Assembly: GCF_900176565.1 (NCBI RefSeq)
Contig: NZ_FXEH01000005.1
Location: forward strand, 645,384-709,383
Direction: 5' to 3'
Length of the DNA: 64,000 nucleotides
From: Thalassobacillus devorans
Lineage (GTDB): Bacteria; Bacillota; Bacilli; Bacillales; Halobacillaceae
The notes under the pieces are model-generated. The model did not search any database. It was not told the DNA's origin and was given only the letters and a program-made list of their open reading frames with translations. Both the position numbers and the translations under genes were made by a program. This document shows positions 42,716-51,678 of this stretch, one piece after another; position 1 is the stretch's first letter; the number at the start of each line of letters is the position of its first letter.

Positions 42716-43975
42716 TCAGGCATTTTTCGAAGTGATATCAGATTCCGCCTTATGAAGCCGTTCATATTTCTCCTGGAGCTGTTTCGCTTTCTTTTCATAT
42801 AACATCGCAAGGACTGGATATATTTCATCCAATTTTCTCTTGATTTGGTGATTTTCGTAGTAAGCAATCAGTTCTTCGTAAACAGTTATCGCCCGGTTGA
42901 TATCCGTTCTTTCTAATATTTTCGCCTGCATTTGTTTCGCTAAGGATTCTTCCCATTCGTCGGCAGCTTCTTGTATCGCTTTTTTCCGATACATATCGGC
43001 GGCCGATATGTCATCTAAAGCAAGATACATATTGGTTATATTAATGTAGCCATGAAATAACCCTTCCTTCAGATTATATTCCTGTTGCAGGCGTATCGCC
43101 TGGCGATATCCCTTCAGGGCGTCAGTGTATTTTCCCGTTTTCTTATAAATGATCGCTAAATTATTTTGTCTGCGCGACTCTGTCAATGGATCCAAGTCAA
43201 GGGTCCCCATTTGTTCAAAATACTGAAGCGCCTTTGGATAGATTTCTTTCCACATATAAAAAACACCCAGGTAATTCCATGCGATCGATAAGCCACGCGT
43301 TCGCTTGTGAGCTTTACTATACTCGCTGAGCCGCTTCATATAGTCTATAGCCAGATCATAATCCTTACTGTCTCTTAATATTAATGCGAGATTTTGCATG
43401 ATAGAGATGACTTCATCCGGATTTTTTGTTTTTTCTAAGAGCCGTTCGAAATAAGCGAACGATTCTTCCCGGTTGCCTTCGGAATAATATTTGACACCGT
43501 AATAATAAAAGAGGGCTTTTTGAAATACGCTCGATTCCTTGAGCACATTATATGCCGGAAGCATAAATAACAAATATTCCTTTTCGATACGTTCCGCTTC
43601 CTGTTGCTGGTTTCTTTTGTAAAGGTGTATAGATTTGAGTAAGTGAAAAATGACCTCCTGGGTCACATCCGAAAGCCTCCATGGTTGATCCAGCTGTTCC
43701 ACTATGTCAGCCGCTTCACTGCTATTGGTAAGCAGGGCATGCTGTAATAATTGAAGTTGGCGGAATGTAACCAGATCGTTTTTATCGTAATCGTTAAAGT
43801 AGGATACAGGCACACCCCACCATTCAGCCAGATGCACAGCCTGGTGTGCAGTCAGTGGGAGTTGTCCGGAAAGTATCTGTTCCCACTCCTCTTCTGTTAT
43901 AATACTTTTATTTAAATATGGGGGTGGAAGGCGATCTATTTCTATTAAACGTTTTAACCGTTTTGCAATTTTCAT
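42716..43975 (-). CDS. HTH/TPR-repeat regulator-like protein, 419 aa
   Basis: Degenerate helix-turn-helix-like N-terminus (ITEEEWEQILSGQLPLTAHQ, EWWGVPVSYFND), then tetratricopeptide repeats to the end, for example NLALILRDSKDYDLAIDYMKR and NNLAIIYKKTGKYTDALKGYRQA. The plan resembles RRNPP-type peptide-sensing regulators (Rap, PlcR, NprR), but the HTH is too diverged to be sure of DNA binding. It starts 11 bp after its paralogue with the same AGAGGATGG ribosome site, so the pair is a tandem duplication in one operon. Target unknown. Confidence 0.72.
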   Translation of the reverse strand: MKIAKRLKRLIEIDRLPPPYLNKSIITEEEWEQILSGQLPLTAHQAVHLAEWWGVPVSYFNDYDKNDLVTFRQLQLLQHALLTNSSEAADIVEQLDQPWRLSDVTQEVIFHLLKSIHLYKRNQQQEAERIEKEYLLFMLPAYNVLKESSVFQKALFYYYGVKYYSEGNREESFAYFERLLEKTKNPDEVISIMQNLALILRDSKDYDLAIDYMKRLSEYSKAHKRTRGLSIAWNYLGVFYMWKEIYPKALQYFEQMGTLDLDPLTESRRQNNLAIIYKKTGKYTDALKGYRQAIRLQQEYNLKEGLFHGYINITNMYLALDDISAADMYRKKAIQEAADEWEESLAKQMQAKILERTDINRAITVYEELIAYYENHQIKRKLDEIYPVLAMLYEKKAKQLQEKYERLHKAESDITSKNA

Positions 43976-43986
43976 TGAACCATCCT

Positions 43987-45255
43987 CTAAGCGTGTTTTG
44001 TCTCTTTTTGCTTTTTATGCAAAGCCTCATGGCGTTTTTTATACAAACTTTCCATATCACTATTTCCTATCATTTTATACAGCTCCGCAAGCGCTGGGTA
44101 TAGCTCATCCAACTCACTAATGAACTGGACTTTTTCGTAATATTTTAATGCCTGTTCATACAAGTCAATCGCCGTTTTCGGATCGCTTTCTTTTTTCATC
44201 TCCGCTTCTACCTTTTTAGCAAGTGATGTTTCATCTTCATTCCCTGCTGTTTGATAAGCCAGCTTGAGATAGTGGTTAGCATCATCCTGCTGTTTGGCTA
44301 AGAAATAGTTTCTGGCTAATGCGTGATAGGCTAAGAAAAGGTCTTCCGTCAGTTGATTGGACTCTTTGATGTCCTTCGATTCAAGAAACATTTCAATCGC
44401 TTCCTGGCGACGCTCTTGCTTGCTGTAAAGGATACCAAGGTTATGGTACATCCGTGAACGCATGAGCGGTGTCAGATCCAGATGTTCCATTTTTTCAAAA
44501 TAATAGATAGCTGTCGGATAATTCTCTTTTAATAAATAAAGAACCCCAAGGTAATTTCGTGCAATGGCAAGCCCTCTATTCACTTTATTTGTTAAGCTGA
44601 ACTCTTCCATCCGTTTCGCAAAATCAATCGCACGGTCGTATTCCTTATTTTCATTAGCGATCAATGTGAGGTTCTGAATCAGTGAAATGACTTCTTCCTT
44701 ATCACTCGTCATCTCCAGCAGCCGTTCAAAGTAAGCGAACGACTCCTCTCTTTTACCCTCATAATAATATTTAAAGCCATAATAATAAAACAGTGCTTTT
44801 TGAAAGACACCGCTTTCTTTCATGATCTGATTGTTCGGCAGCATATAGCTGAAATATTCTGACTCCAAAACAGCTGCATTATCCAGCTTATTTTTCTTAT
44901 AAAATTGGACCGCCTGTAATAGCTTGAAAATCACTTCCTGCATTAAGGAGGGAATACTGTAAGGAGCAGAAAGTTCACTTAGTGTAACCTCTGCCTGCTT
45001 ATTATTTGTCAGCATATCATGCTGCAGGATTTGGAGCTTGCGGTGTATATCTATGTCAGTTTTATCATAATCCGTCAGATAAGCATATGGGATCTCCCAC
45101 CGTTCAGCCAAATAAATGGCCTGGTCTGTGCGCAGTGGAAGTAAGCCAGCAAGAATGGCCTCCCATTCTTGCTGGAGAAATGGACAATGATGAAAGTCCG
45201 GGTGTATGAAGTTCTCTGATTCCAGCAAGTAATTCAATCGATCGGCGATATTCAT
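43987..45255 (-). CDS. HTH/TPR-repeat regulator-like protein, 422 aa
   Basis: Paralogue of the next gene downstream with matching architecture: HTH-like N-terminus (LQQEWEAILAGLLPLRTDQ, AERWEIPYAYLTD) and TPR units (NYLGVLYLLKENYPTAIYYFEK, HNLGILYSKQERRQEAIEMF). An upstream ATG at 45285 is less likely, because AGAGGATGG before ATG 45255 is the site repeated in the paralogue. No small pheromone-like ORF was found directly after it. A regulatory role is inferred from architecture. Confidence 0.72.
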   Translation of the reverse strand: MNIADRLNYLLESENFIHPDFHHCPFLQQEWEAILAGLLPLRTDQAIYLAERWEIPYAYLTDYDKTDIDIHRKLQILQHDMLTNNKQAEVTLSELSAPYSIPSLMQEVIFKLLQAVQFYKKNKLDNAAVLESEYFSYMLPNNQIMKESGVFQKALFYYYGFKYYYEGKREESFAYFERLLEMTSDKEEVISLIQNLTLIANENKEYDRAIDFAKRMEEFSLTNKVNRGLAIARNYLGVLYLLKENYPTAIYYFEKMEHLDLTPLMRSRMYHNLGILYSKQERRQEAIEMFLESKDIKESNQLTEDLFLAYHALARNYFLAKQQDDANHYLKLAYQTAGNEDETSLAKKVEAEMKKESDPKTAIDLYEQALKYYEKVQFISELDELYPALAELYKMIGNSDMESLYKKRHEALHKKQKETKHA

Positions 45256-45565
45256 CGTTAGTTCCATCCTCTGAGTGAGATTCATGCTGTACTAATCATC
45301 AAACGATCAGCATGTTATTTGTTTTTGGGAGTATGTGTATGGTGGTATAAGGGTTATGAGAAGGTCATGGTGTAAGTTTCGCAGATTTAATTGACAGTTA
45401 ATTCTTGGGACAGCTTTAATTCCTCAAGGATAATTGGTCCAATGAACAAGTACCGTTTTTTTGAAGTTTATGGAAATAACTGATATATTTGAACCGTTTT
45501 GCAGAGACTGGTTTAGCTCCTCTTCCGTCTCATAAACTATCATTCTGGGTCTATCATATCACACT

Positions 45566-45574
45566 ATTATAGCA
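45566..45574 (-). promoter_or_regulatory. Extended -10 promoter for the HTH-TPR pair
   Basis: On the minus strand TGCTATAAT, a perfect extended -10, implying a leader of about 300 nt before ATG 45255. The leader contains a 39-codon frame without a ribosome site. No other feature was seen in the 45256-45669 gap apart from the palindrome at 45624-45662. Confidence 0.5.
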
Positions 45575-45623
45575 CATGATTTTACAAATTATTACACAAT
45601 TTTTAACGGAAATTACTATAAAA

Positions 45624-45662
45624 CACCCCGGATCGCTCCAAAATTTGGAGGGCTCCGGGGTG
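45624..45662. repeat. Dispersed CACCCC/CTCC palindrome, copy 5
   Basis: A 39-nt palindrome with two mismatches, half-arm CACCCCGGATCGCTCCAAA. It lies 8 bp after the stop of the permease gene and could act in 3'-end formation, though a T-run is missing. Confidence 0.82.
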
Positions 45663-45669
45663 AAGTTGT

Positions 45670-46569
45670 TTAAGCGCCTAGTAAGATTAGAAGTATTGGA
45701 AGGGTGATAATGCTTAGCAATGTGGTGACTAACGTAATACTTGATACTAATTCCGGTTTGGCATCGAACTGGAGGGCATACATTGTAGTCGTAGCTGCTG
45801 ATGGGCAGGCGGCAGCTACAATCATCACTTTTGCCATCAATGGATCCATCGGCAGTACTAATGTCAACATATAGGCGATCAACGGGGATGCCAGCAGACG
45901 AACCGTCGCACCATAGCTGATTTTGACCCAGTTCATATTTTTTACGGTAATTTCAGCGAGCTGCATTCCGAGCGTAATCATCATTGTAGGAATCGTCGCA
46001 TCCCCCACCAGCGTGATAGCAGATAACAGGCTATCCGGTACAGGAATCGACCCCAGGTTCATCACTAAGGCAATGATGACCGCGTAGGTCGGCGGCATTT
46101 TCAGCACGGATTGGAAGGCAAGCTTAATTCCCGCACTTCCCCTTGCTGCATAATACACACCGAAAAAGTTCATGATGATCGCCTGCAGCACCATAAACGA
46201 AACGGCATAGGTGAATGCTTCCTTCCCGAAAGCAAAAAGGATGATCGGCGTCCCGTAATTCCCTGAGTTCATGAAGGCAGTTGATAGAATCATGCCGCTC
46301 TCCATCGCCTGATCATAGTTTCTTAATTTAGCGACAATTTTATTAATTAAAAGGATCGCAATCAATAGCAATGCTGCAAAAATCAGCATGACGACATATT
46401 CTTTATCGAGCTCCGCTTCATAAAACGTATTGAATACGAGGTTCGGCAGCATGATGTATAACGTAATGGTAGCGAGCGACTTGATGTCGAGGTGCGCCAC
46501 CAGCTGGATGATGTACCCCGCCCCGAATATGAGCAGGACCGGCAGGACAACGGAGAGAAATACTGTCAT
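45670..46569 (-). CDS. AEC-family (auxin efflux carrier-like) permease, 299 aa
   Basis: About ten membrane helices. IMLPNLVFNTFYEAEL, STAFMNSGNYGTPIILFAFG and MVAAACPSAATTTMYALQFD are typical of bacterial AEC transporters, which move malate or other organic acids. It follows the RpiR regulator gene by about 150 bp on the same strand and may be co-transcribed with it. Substrate unknown; organic or sugar acid is a reasonable guess beside the gluconate genes. The ribosome site (AGAGGAG) is rather distant from ATG 46569. Confidence 0.85.
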   Translation of the reverse strand: MTVFLSVVLPVLLIFGAGYIIQLVAHLDIKSLATITLYIMLPNLVFNTFYEAELDKEYVVMLIFAALLLIAILLINKIVAKLRNYDQAMESGMILSTAFMNSGNYGTPIILFAFGKEAFTYAVSFMVLQAIIMNFFGVYYAARGSAGIKLAFQSVLKMPPTYAVIIALVMNLGSIPVPDSLLSAITLVGDATIPTMMITLGMQLAEITVKNMNWVKISYGATVRLLASPLIAYMLTLVLPMDPLMAKVMIVAAACPSAATTTMYALQFDAKPELVSSITLVTTLLSIITLPILLILLGA

Positions 46570-46718
46570 TGTGCTGTCAGCTCCTCTAGATTATTTGTTA
46601 GATATATGTGTGCTGCTGCCATAGTTATTTTCCTTTCTCTATACTGTTCGCGCTTTACAGTTGTGCTATCTCACTTGATTCCCCTGTTTGCGCTATTTTA
46701 ATTCGCTCCTGCTCAACC

Positions 46719-47573
46719 TTATAATCTCTTCCGCGAAATCGCTTTTCGCATTTTCGCCATCGCCTTCTGGGATTGCTCTTTCTTTTTCACACTGTAATTA
46801 ACATAGAGTGCATCTATAATCGAAAGTTCAGCAAGCCTCGATGCCAGCGCTTCGGAGCGATAGCCAGTTTCCGGTGAAACGGTATACAGACAGACGTCCA
46901 CCGCCTTACTGAATGGAGATTTGGCATAGTTGGTGATACCTATTGTCGGGACCCCATTCTGTTTGGCGACATCAACGACTTCCAGCAAGTCCTTGTTCGT
47001 TCCGGTATGGGAAATGAACAGCGCTGCATCTTCACTCGTCAGCTGGGACGCTGCCATCAGCTGCAAATGCGTATCTGTATAGGCGTGGCTCGGCAGTCCG
47101 CTTCGCATGAACTTATGCTGGCCGTCCTGAGCCGCTACCCCGGAGCCCCCATTGCCATAAAAGTGGATCTGTTTTGCATTGAGTATGATATCGAGCACCT
47201 TTGTAAAATTATTTTCATTTTGGATTTCTCGTGTATATTCGATGGCATTGATGTTTGCCTGGAAAACTTTTTTCATAATATCCATTTCGGTGTCATCTTC
47301 AATGATCTCCTCATGAATATCTTTGATTGGGCTTACCAGCTCAGAAGCGAGCGCAATTTTCAAAGCCTGATAGCCTTTGAATCCAAGCCGCTTGCAAAAA
47401 CGGAACACGGTTGCATCGGCCACTTTCAAATCGTCTGCCACTTGATTAATGGAAGAATGAACGATTTTCTCAGGATTGGAGATGATATAATCCGCAATCT
47501 GCTTTTCTTTTTCACTGAACTGCTGATATGATGAACGAATTCTTTTTAATACGTGTGATGGTGCTTCAGCCAT
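46719..47573 (-). CDS. RpiR-family regulator, probably of the gluconate genes, 284 aa
   Basis: N-terminal RpiR helix-turn-helix (QQFSEKEKQIADYIISNPEKI, ADATVFRFCKRLGFKGYQALK) and a C-terminal SIS sugar-phosphate-binding domain (FYGNGGSGVAAQDGQHKFMRSG, FISHTGTNKDLLEVVDVAKQ). The start is ATG 47573 behind AAGGGGGA rather than the upstream ATG. It is divergent from gntK across a 200-bp gap with two GAAAAT/ATTTTC palindromes. Response to 6-phosphogluconate or a related sugar phosphate is inferred. Confidence 0.88.
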   Translation of the reverse strand: MAEAPSHVLKRIRSSYQQFSEKEKQIADYIISNPEKIVHSSINQVADDLKVADATVFRFCKRLGFKGYQALKIALASELVSPIKDIHEEIIEDDTEMDIMKKVFQANINAIEYTREIQNENNFTKVLDIILNAKQIHFYGNGGSGVAAQDGQHKFMRSGLPSHAYTDTHLQLMAASQLTSEDAALFISHTGTNKDLLEVVDVAKQNGVPTIGITNYAKSPFSKAVDVCLYTVSPETGYRSEALASRLAELSIIDALYVNYSVKKKEQSQKAMAKMRKAISRKRL

Positions 47574-47640
47574 GCTCCGTCCCCCTTTTTCAGACATGTA
47601 ATCAGTTTAAACGATTTAATTTCCTATTAAAAGTAATAGG

Positions 47641-47716
47641 TGAAAATATTTTTCATCTGTAAGGGTTGATTCGAAAAATATTTATTGTATAATCGGTTTT
47701 GAAGAAAATAATTTTC
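47641..47716 (+). promoter_or_regulatory. gntK promoter flanked by two candidate RpiR operators
   Basis: TTGATT (47666-47671), 16-bp spacer, perfect TATAAT (47688-47693). Palindromes TGAAAATATTTTTCA (47641-47655) and GAAAATAATTTTC (47704-47716) lie just upstream and just downstream of it, a layout suited to repression. Operator function is inferred. Confidence 0.5.
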
Positions 47717-47775
47717 ACTACATGCATTATTTTTTTATTAAAATTGAAAACGCTTCAATGATGGGAGGGATAGAG

Positions 47776-49335
47776 ATGCAGCAATCTGTTGTCATCGCCA
47801 TAGATATCGGTACTACGAGCACAAAGACATTAGCCTATGATACCAAAGGAACCATTTGGTCAGAGGTGGAACAGGAATATCCGCTCCACTCCCCTGTGCC
47901 GACAAGAAAAGAACAAAACCCGGAAGAAATCTACCAGGCAGTAAATTCGACACTGACAGAAGTTGCTAAACAAGTCTCTGAGAAAAACGCCAGGATTGCA
48001 GGCATCGGCTTCAGTTCTGCTATGCACAGCCTGTTGGCACTCGATGAAAATGGCCAGCCGCTCACGAATGTGATCACTTGGGCGGACCAGCGAGCGACAG
48101 AGGAAGCAGAATCTCTGAAAGCGAATGGCGGGCATGACATCTATTTACGAACCGGAACTCCGATTCACCCGATGTCACCGCTGACGAAACTGCTCTGGTT
48201 TCGGAAATATAATCCGGAAGTTTTTGACCAGGCGGCGAAATGGGTTTCCATTAAAGAGTATGTATTTTTTCGATGGTTCCAGCGTTTCGTTGTCGATTAT
48301 TCGATCGCTTCCGCTACCGGTCTATTCCATTTAGAAAATCTGAACTGGGATGAAGAAGCGTTGAAACTGGCAGGGATTAACGAACAGCAATTGTCCCACC
48401 CTGTTTCGACTACTTACACCCTTGAAGGAATAGACGAAAACCTGGCAGAAAAACTGCACCTTGACCCTTCAACCCCGGTGGTGATTGGTGCGAGCGATGG
48501 TGTTCTTGCCAATATCGGCGTCGGTGCTATTGATCCTGGAGTTGTCGCCTGTTCGATTGGGACAAGTGGAGCGATCCGGACTGTGGTCGACAAACCGACA
48601 GTCGATCCGAAAGGAAGAATCTTCTGTTATGCCTTGACGGAAGACCAATGGGTGATTGGCGGCCCGATCAATAACGGTGGCATCGCCTTCCGCTGGGCGC
48701 GGGATGAGTTGTTTGCTGACTTGAAAGAAGCTACAGAGGGAGATGTCTATCAGGAGCTGACCAGTCGGGCAGAGAAAATCCGTCCCGGTGCAGATGGTTT
48801 ATTGTTTTTACCATACTTGACCGGTGAACGTGCGCCGTTCTGGGATGCCGATACCAAAGGAATGTTTTTTGGCCTGACCTTGAACCATGGACGCGACCAT
48901 ATGGTGCGCAGTGTGCTCGAAGGAGTCATGTTCCAGATGTATTCGGTCGTAATCGCTATGATTGAATCAGGCGTGGAACCAAAGCAGTTCCGTGCTGGCG
49001 GAGGTTTCGCCCGGTCGGAATTATGGCGGCAAATGATGGCGGATATTTTCGAAGCGGACATTGTCATTCCAGAAAGCCATCAAAGTTCGTGCCTCGGTGC
49101 TGCCTGGCTTACAATGAAAGCGCTTGGAATGATTGAAGACATAACTAGCATCAAATCAATCATCAATACAAAAATGAAGCATTGTCCAATTGATGAAAAC
49201 TTGAAAATCTATCGTGATTTGAAGCCGATTTTCTTAAGGCTTGCCCGCCAGATGGGCGATGAATTCAAAGCAATATCGGATTTTCAGCGTACACACGGCC
49301 ACGGAGACGAAAAATTGTCAACCAGAATTAACTAG
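47776..49335 (+). CDS. gntK: Gluconokinase (FGGY family), 519 aa
   Basis: Phosphorylates D-gluconate to 6-phosphogluconate. N-terminal IAIDIGTTSTKTLAYD is the FGGY phosphate-1 motif; GFSSAMHSLLALDENG, TWADQRA, GASDGVLANIGVGA and GGGFARSELWRQMMADIF follow the gluconokinase pattern. The frame extends upstream to 47722, but GGGAGGG before ATG 47776 sets the start. First gene of gntK-gntP-gnd, 14 bp from gntP. Probably repressed by the divergent RpiR protein. Confidence 0.92.
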   Translation: MQQSVVIAIDIGTTSTKTLAYDTKGTIWSEVEQEYPLHSPVPTRKEQNPEEIYQAVNSTLTEVAKQVSEKNARIAGIGFSSAMHSLLALDENGQPLTNVITWADQRATEEAESLKANGGHDIYLRTGTPIHPMSPLTKLLWFRKYNPEVFDQAAKWVSIKEYVFFRWFQRFVVDYSIASATGLFHLENLNWDEEALKLAGINEQQLSHPVSTTYTLEGIDENLAEKLHLDPSTPVVIGASDGVLANIGVGAIDPGVVACSIGTSGAIRTVVDKPTVDPKGRIFCYALTEDQWVIGGPINNGGIAFRWARDELFADLKEATEGDVYQELTSRAEKIRPGADGLLFLPYLTGERAPFWDADTKGMFFGLTLNHGRDHMVRSVLEGVMFQMYSVVIAMIESGVEPKQFRAGGGFARSELWRQMMADIFEADIVIPESHQSSCLGAAWLTMKALGMIEDITSIKSIINTKMKHCPIDENLKIYRDLKPIFLRLARQMGDEFKAISDFQRTHGHGDEKLSTRIN

Positions 49336-49349
49336 AAAGGAGTTTTCAC

Positions 49350-50699
49350 ATGACTTCAACTGCAGGACTGATTATTACCGCTGTCCTCGGTGTTCTACTT
49401 TTGTTATTTTTAGTAATGCGTACCAAATTGCAGGCATTCATCGCTTTACTAGTCGTCAGTATTCTGATCGGGTTAGCTGTCGGAATGCCATTACAGGATA
49501 TAATTTCGACAATTGAAGAAGGAATGGGAGGAACGCTCGGATTCATCGCCGTCATCATCGGACTTGGCGCAATGTTTGGCGAAATGCTGCGTGTCTCCGG
49601 TGGTGCTGAGCGTCTCGCCCTGACATTAATGGACAAGTTTGGGGAAAAGAATATCAGCTGGGCCATGGGGCTCACCGGCTTTATCGTATCCATCCCGGTA
49701 TTCTTAGATGTCGCACTTGTCATCCTGGTGCCAATCTTATACAGTTTGACACAAAAAACACAAAAATCGCTCTTATACTTTGGTATTCCTTTATTAGCTG
49801 GTCTTGCTGTCACGCACAGCTTTATCCCGCCTACGCCAGGTCCAATTTCGGTCGCATCCCTGCTTGGGGCGGACCTGGGCTGGGTCATTCTGTTTGGTAT
49901 TTTGGCTGGGGTTCCAGCGATGATAATTGCCGGCCCTATTTTTGGTAAATATATTTCCAAGAAAATTCATGTCGGTGTTCCGGAATATATGATGGAACAG
50001 ATGAAAGAAACGGAGTTAGACAGAGATCTTCCCAGTTTTAAAAGCGTTGTAGCAATCATCACCCTGCCGCTTGTATTAATTTTATTAAATACGACTGCAA
50101 GCCTCGTATTATCTGAAGGCAGCACAGTGCAGAGCGTCCTGACATTTATCGGTCATCCCTTCGTGGCCCTGACAGTGGCTGCCCTGTTGACGTTCTATAT
50201 CTTCGGCTACAAACGGGGGTATAAAAAAGAGGAAATCCAGAAAATCACGACAAAAGCGCTGGAGCCTGCGGGGATCATCATCCTTGTTACTGGAGCCGGT
50301 GGTGTATTTGGTGAAATGCTGATTACATCAGGAATCGGTGACATCTTGGCTGATATGATGAAAAATGCTCAAATGCCATTGATCGTGTTTGCTTTTATTA
50401 CAGCAACTGTTGTGCGGATTGCACAGGGCTCTGCAACTGTTTCCATGATTACGGCAGCCGGGCTTGTCGCACCACTGCTAGATTCATTCGATGTCAGTGA
50501 ACCGATGTTAGGGTTGTTGGTTATCTCCATCGCCTCTGGGGCAACCGTCGTTTCTCACGTGAACGATTCTGGATTCTGGCTCGTTAACCGTTACTTCGGT
50601 TTAACAGAAAAACAAACGCTCCAATCATGGACGATCATGGAAACATTGATCGGGCTGGTCGGATTCGCAGTAGCATTATTGTTGAGTATTTTCGTATAA
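49350..50699 (+). CDS. gntP: Gluconate permease GntP, 449 aa
   Basis: GntP-family H+ symporter with about twelve membrane helices. IIGLGAMFGEMLRVSGGAE, HSFIPPTPGPISVASLLGAD and MITAAGLVAPLLD with SHVNDSGFWLVNRYFGL are diagnostic. It imports gluconate for the kinase encoded before it. AAAGGAG precedes ATG 49350. Length is typical. Confidence 0.93.
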   Translation: MTSTAGLIITAVLGVLLLLFLVMRTKLQAFIALLVVSILIGLAVGMPLQDIISTIEEGMGGTLGFIAVIIGLGAMFGEMLRVSGGAERLALTLMDKFGEKNISWAMGLTGFIVSIPVFLDVALVILVPILYSLTQKTQKSLLYFGIPLLAGLAVTHSFIPPTPGPISVASLLGADLGWVILFGILAGVPAMIIAGPIFGKYISKKIHVGVPEYMMEQMKETELDRDLPSFKSVVAIITLPLVLILLNTTASLVLSEGSTVQSVLTFIGHPFVALTVAALLTFYIFGYKRGYKKEEIQKITTKALEPAGIIILVTGAGGVFGEMLITSGIGDILADMMKNAQMPLIVFAFITATVVRIAQGSATVSMITAAGLVAPLLDSFDVSEPMLGLLVISIASGATVVSHVNDSGFWLVNRYFGLTEKQTLQSWTIMETLIGLVGFAVALLLSIFV

Positions 50700-50724
50700 A
50701 AAATAGAGAAAAGAGGTTGATCAT

Positions 50725-51621
50725 ATGAAAGTAGGTTTGATTGGATTAGGAAAGATGGGTTTCAATATTGGAGCTCAAATGCTGGAGAAAAATCATGAAG
50801 TTGTCGCAACTGATGTCAATGAGGAAGCTGTCCGCGACTTTGAAAAAGAAGGCGGAAAAGGCACGGACTCGTATGAGGAATTGGTGAATAGTCTGGAGCA
50901 ACCACGCGTGATTTGGATGATGGTTCCTGCCGGGGAAATTACAGACCAAGTCATCGAAGAGCTCTCTCCTTTGCTTGATGACGGTGATATCCTGATCGAT
51001 GGCGGGAATTCCAATTACAAGAAGACTCTCGCCAACCACGAGAAATTGAGCGCTAAAGGTATTCAGTTTTTCGATGTCGGAACCAGTGGCGGGATTTCCG
51101 GAGCACGTCATGGCGCCTGCTTTATGGTCGGCGGCGACAAAGAGACGTTTGAAACCATCGAGCCGCTATTCCGCGACCTAGCTGTTGAAGACGGGTACCT
51201 TTACACTGGAAAAGGCGGCAGCGGCCACTTCTTAAAAATGGTTCACAACGGTATTGAGTATGGCATGATGGCCGCAATTGGAGAAGGGTTCGAGCTGCTT
51301 GAGAAAAGCCCGTTTGATTATGACTATGAAGATGTCTCAAAAGTGTGGAACCATGGCTCCGTCATTCGCGGGTGGCTGATGGAACTGATGCAGGATGCCT
51401 TCCGTAAAGATGCCAATTTGGATGACATCAGAGGTGTCATGAATTCTTCTGGTGAAGGAAAATGGACCGTAGAAACAGCACTCGATTTCGAAACGCCGGC
51501 GCCGGTCATTGCACTTTCCTTGATGATGCGCTACAGATCCCAGGAAAATGATACATTTACCGGAAAAGTCGTATCTGCTTTACGCCATGAATTTGGCGGT
51601 CATGCTACTGAGAAGAAATAA
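50725..51621 (+). CDS. gnd: 6-phosphogluconate dehydrogenase, decarboxylating (short GntZ/YqeC form), 298 aa
   Basis: Oxidises 6-phosphogluconate to ribulose-5-phosphate and CO2. GLGKMGFNIGAQMLEKNHEV is the nucleotide site (aligned start LIGLGKMG), DGGNSNYKKT the substrate loop, DVGTSGGISGARHGACFMVGG and KMVHNGIEYGMMAA the catalytic region with the conserved Lys and Asn. At 298 residues it belongs to the short class, about 170 residues less than the common enzyme and often NAD-preferring. It completes the cassette that sends gluconate into the pentose phosphate pathway. Confidence 0.92.
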   Translation: MKVGLIGLGKMGFNIGAQMLEKNHEVVATDVNEEAVRDFEKEGGKGTDSYEELVNSLEQPRVIWMMVPAGEITDQVIEELSPLLDDGDILIDGGNSNYKKTLANHEKLSAKGIQFFDVGTSGGISGARHGACFMVGGDKETFETIEPLFRDLAVEDGYLYTGKGGSGHFLKMVHNGIEYGMMAAIGEGFELLEKSPFDYDYEDVSKVWNHGSVIRGWLMELMQDAFRKDANLDDIRGVMNSSGEGKWTVETALDFETPAPVIALSLMMRYRSQENDTFTGKVVSALRHEFGGHATEKK

Positions 51622-51635
51622 GGAAAGTATAAAAA

Positions 51636-51678
51636 TACCCTTGCACTTTCGGGAATGCCCGAGCGTGCAAGGGTTTTA
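51636..51678. terminator. Bidirectional terminator between gnd and sinR
   Basis: ACCCTTGCAC pairs with GTGCAAGGGT, with an inner CGGG/CCCG hairpin; T-runs lie on both sides. It abuts the sinR stop codon. Confidence 0.85.

Noticed and set aside
45424-45543. 39-codon minus-strand frame (MIVYETEEELNQSLQNG...) in the leader of the HTH-TPR pair
   Set aside because: The ATG has no ribosome site (upstream reads GACCCAGA) and the product shows no family features; kept only as part of the leader description.
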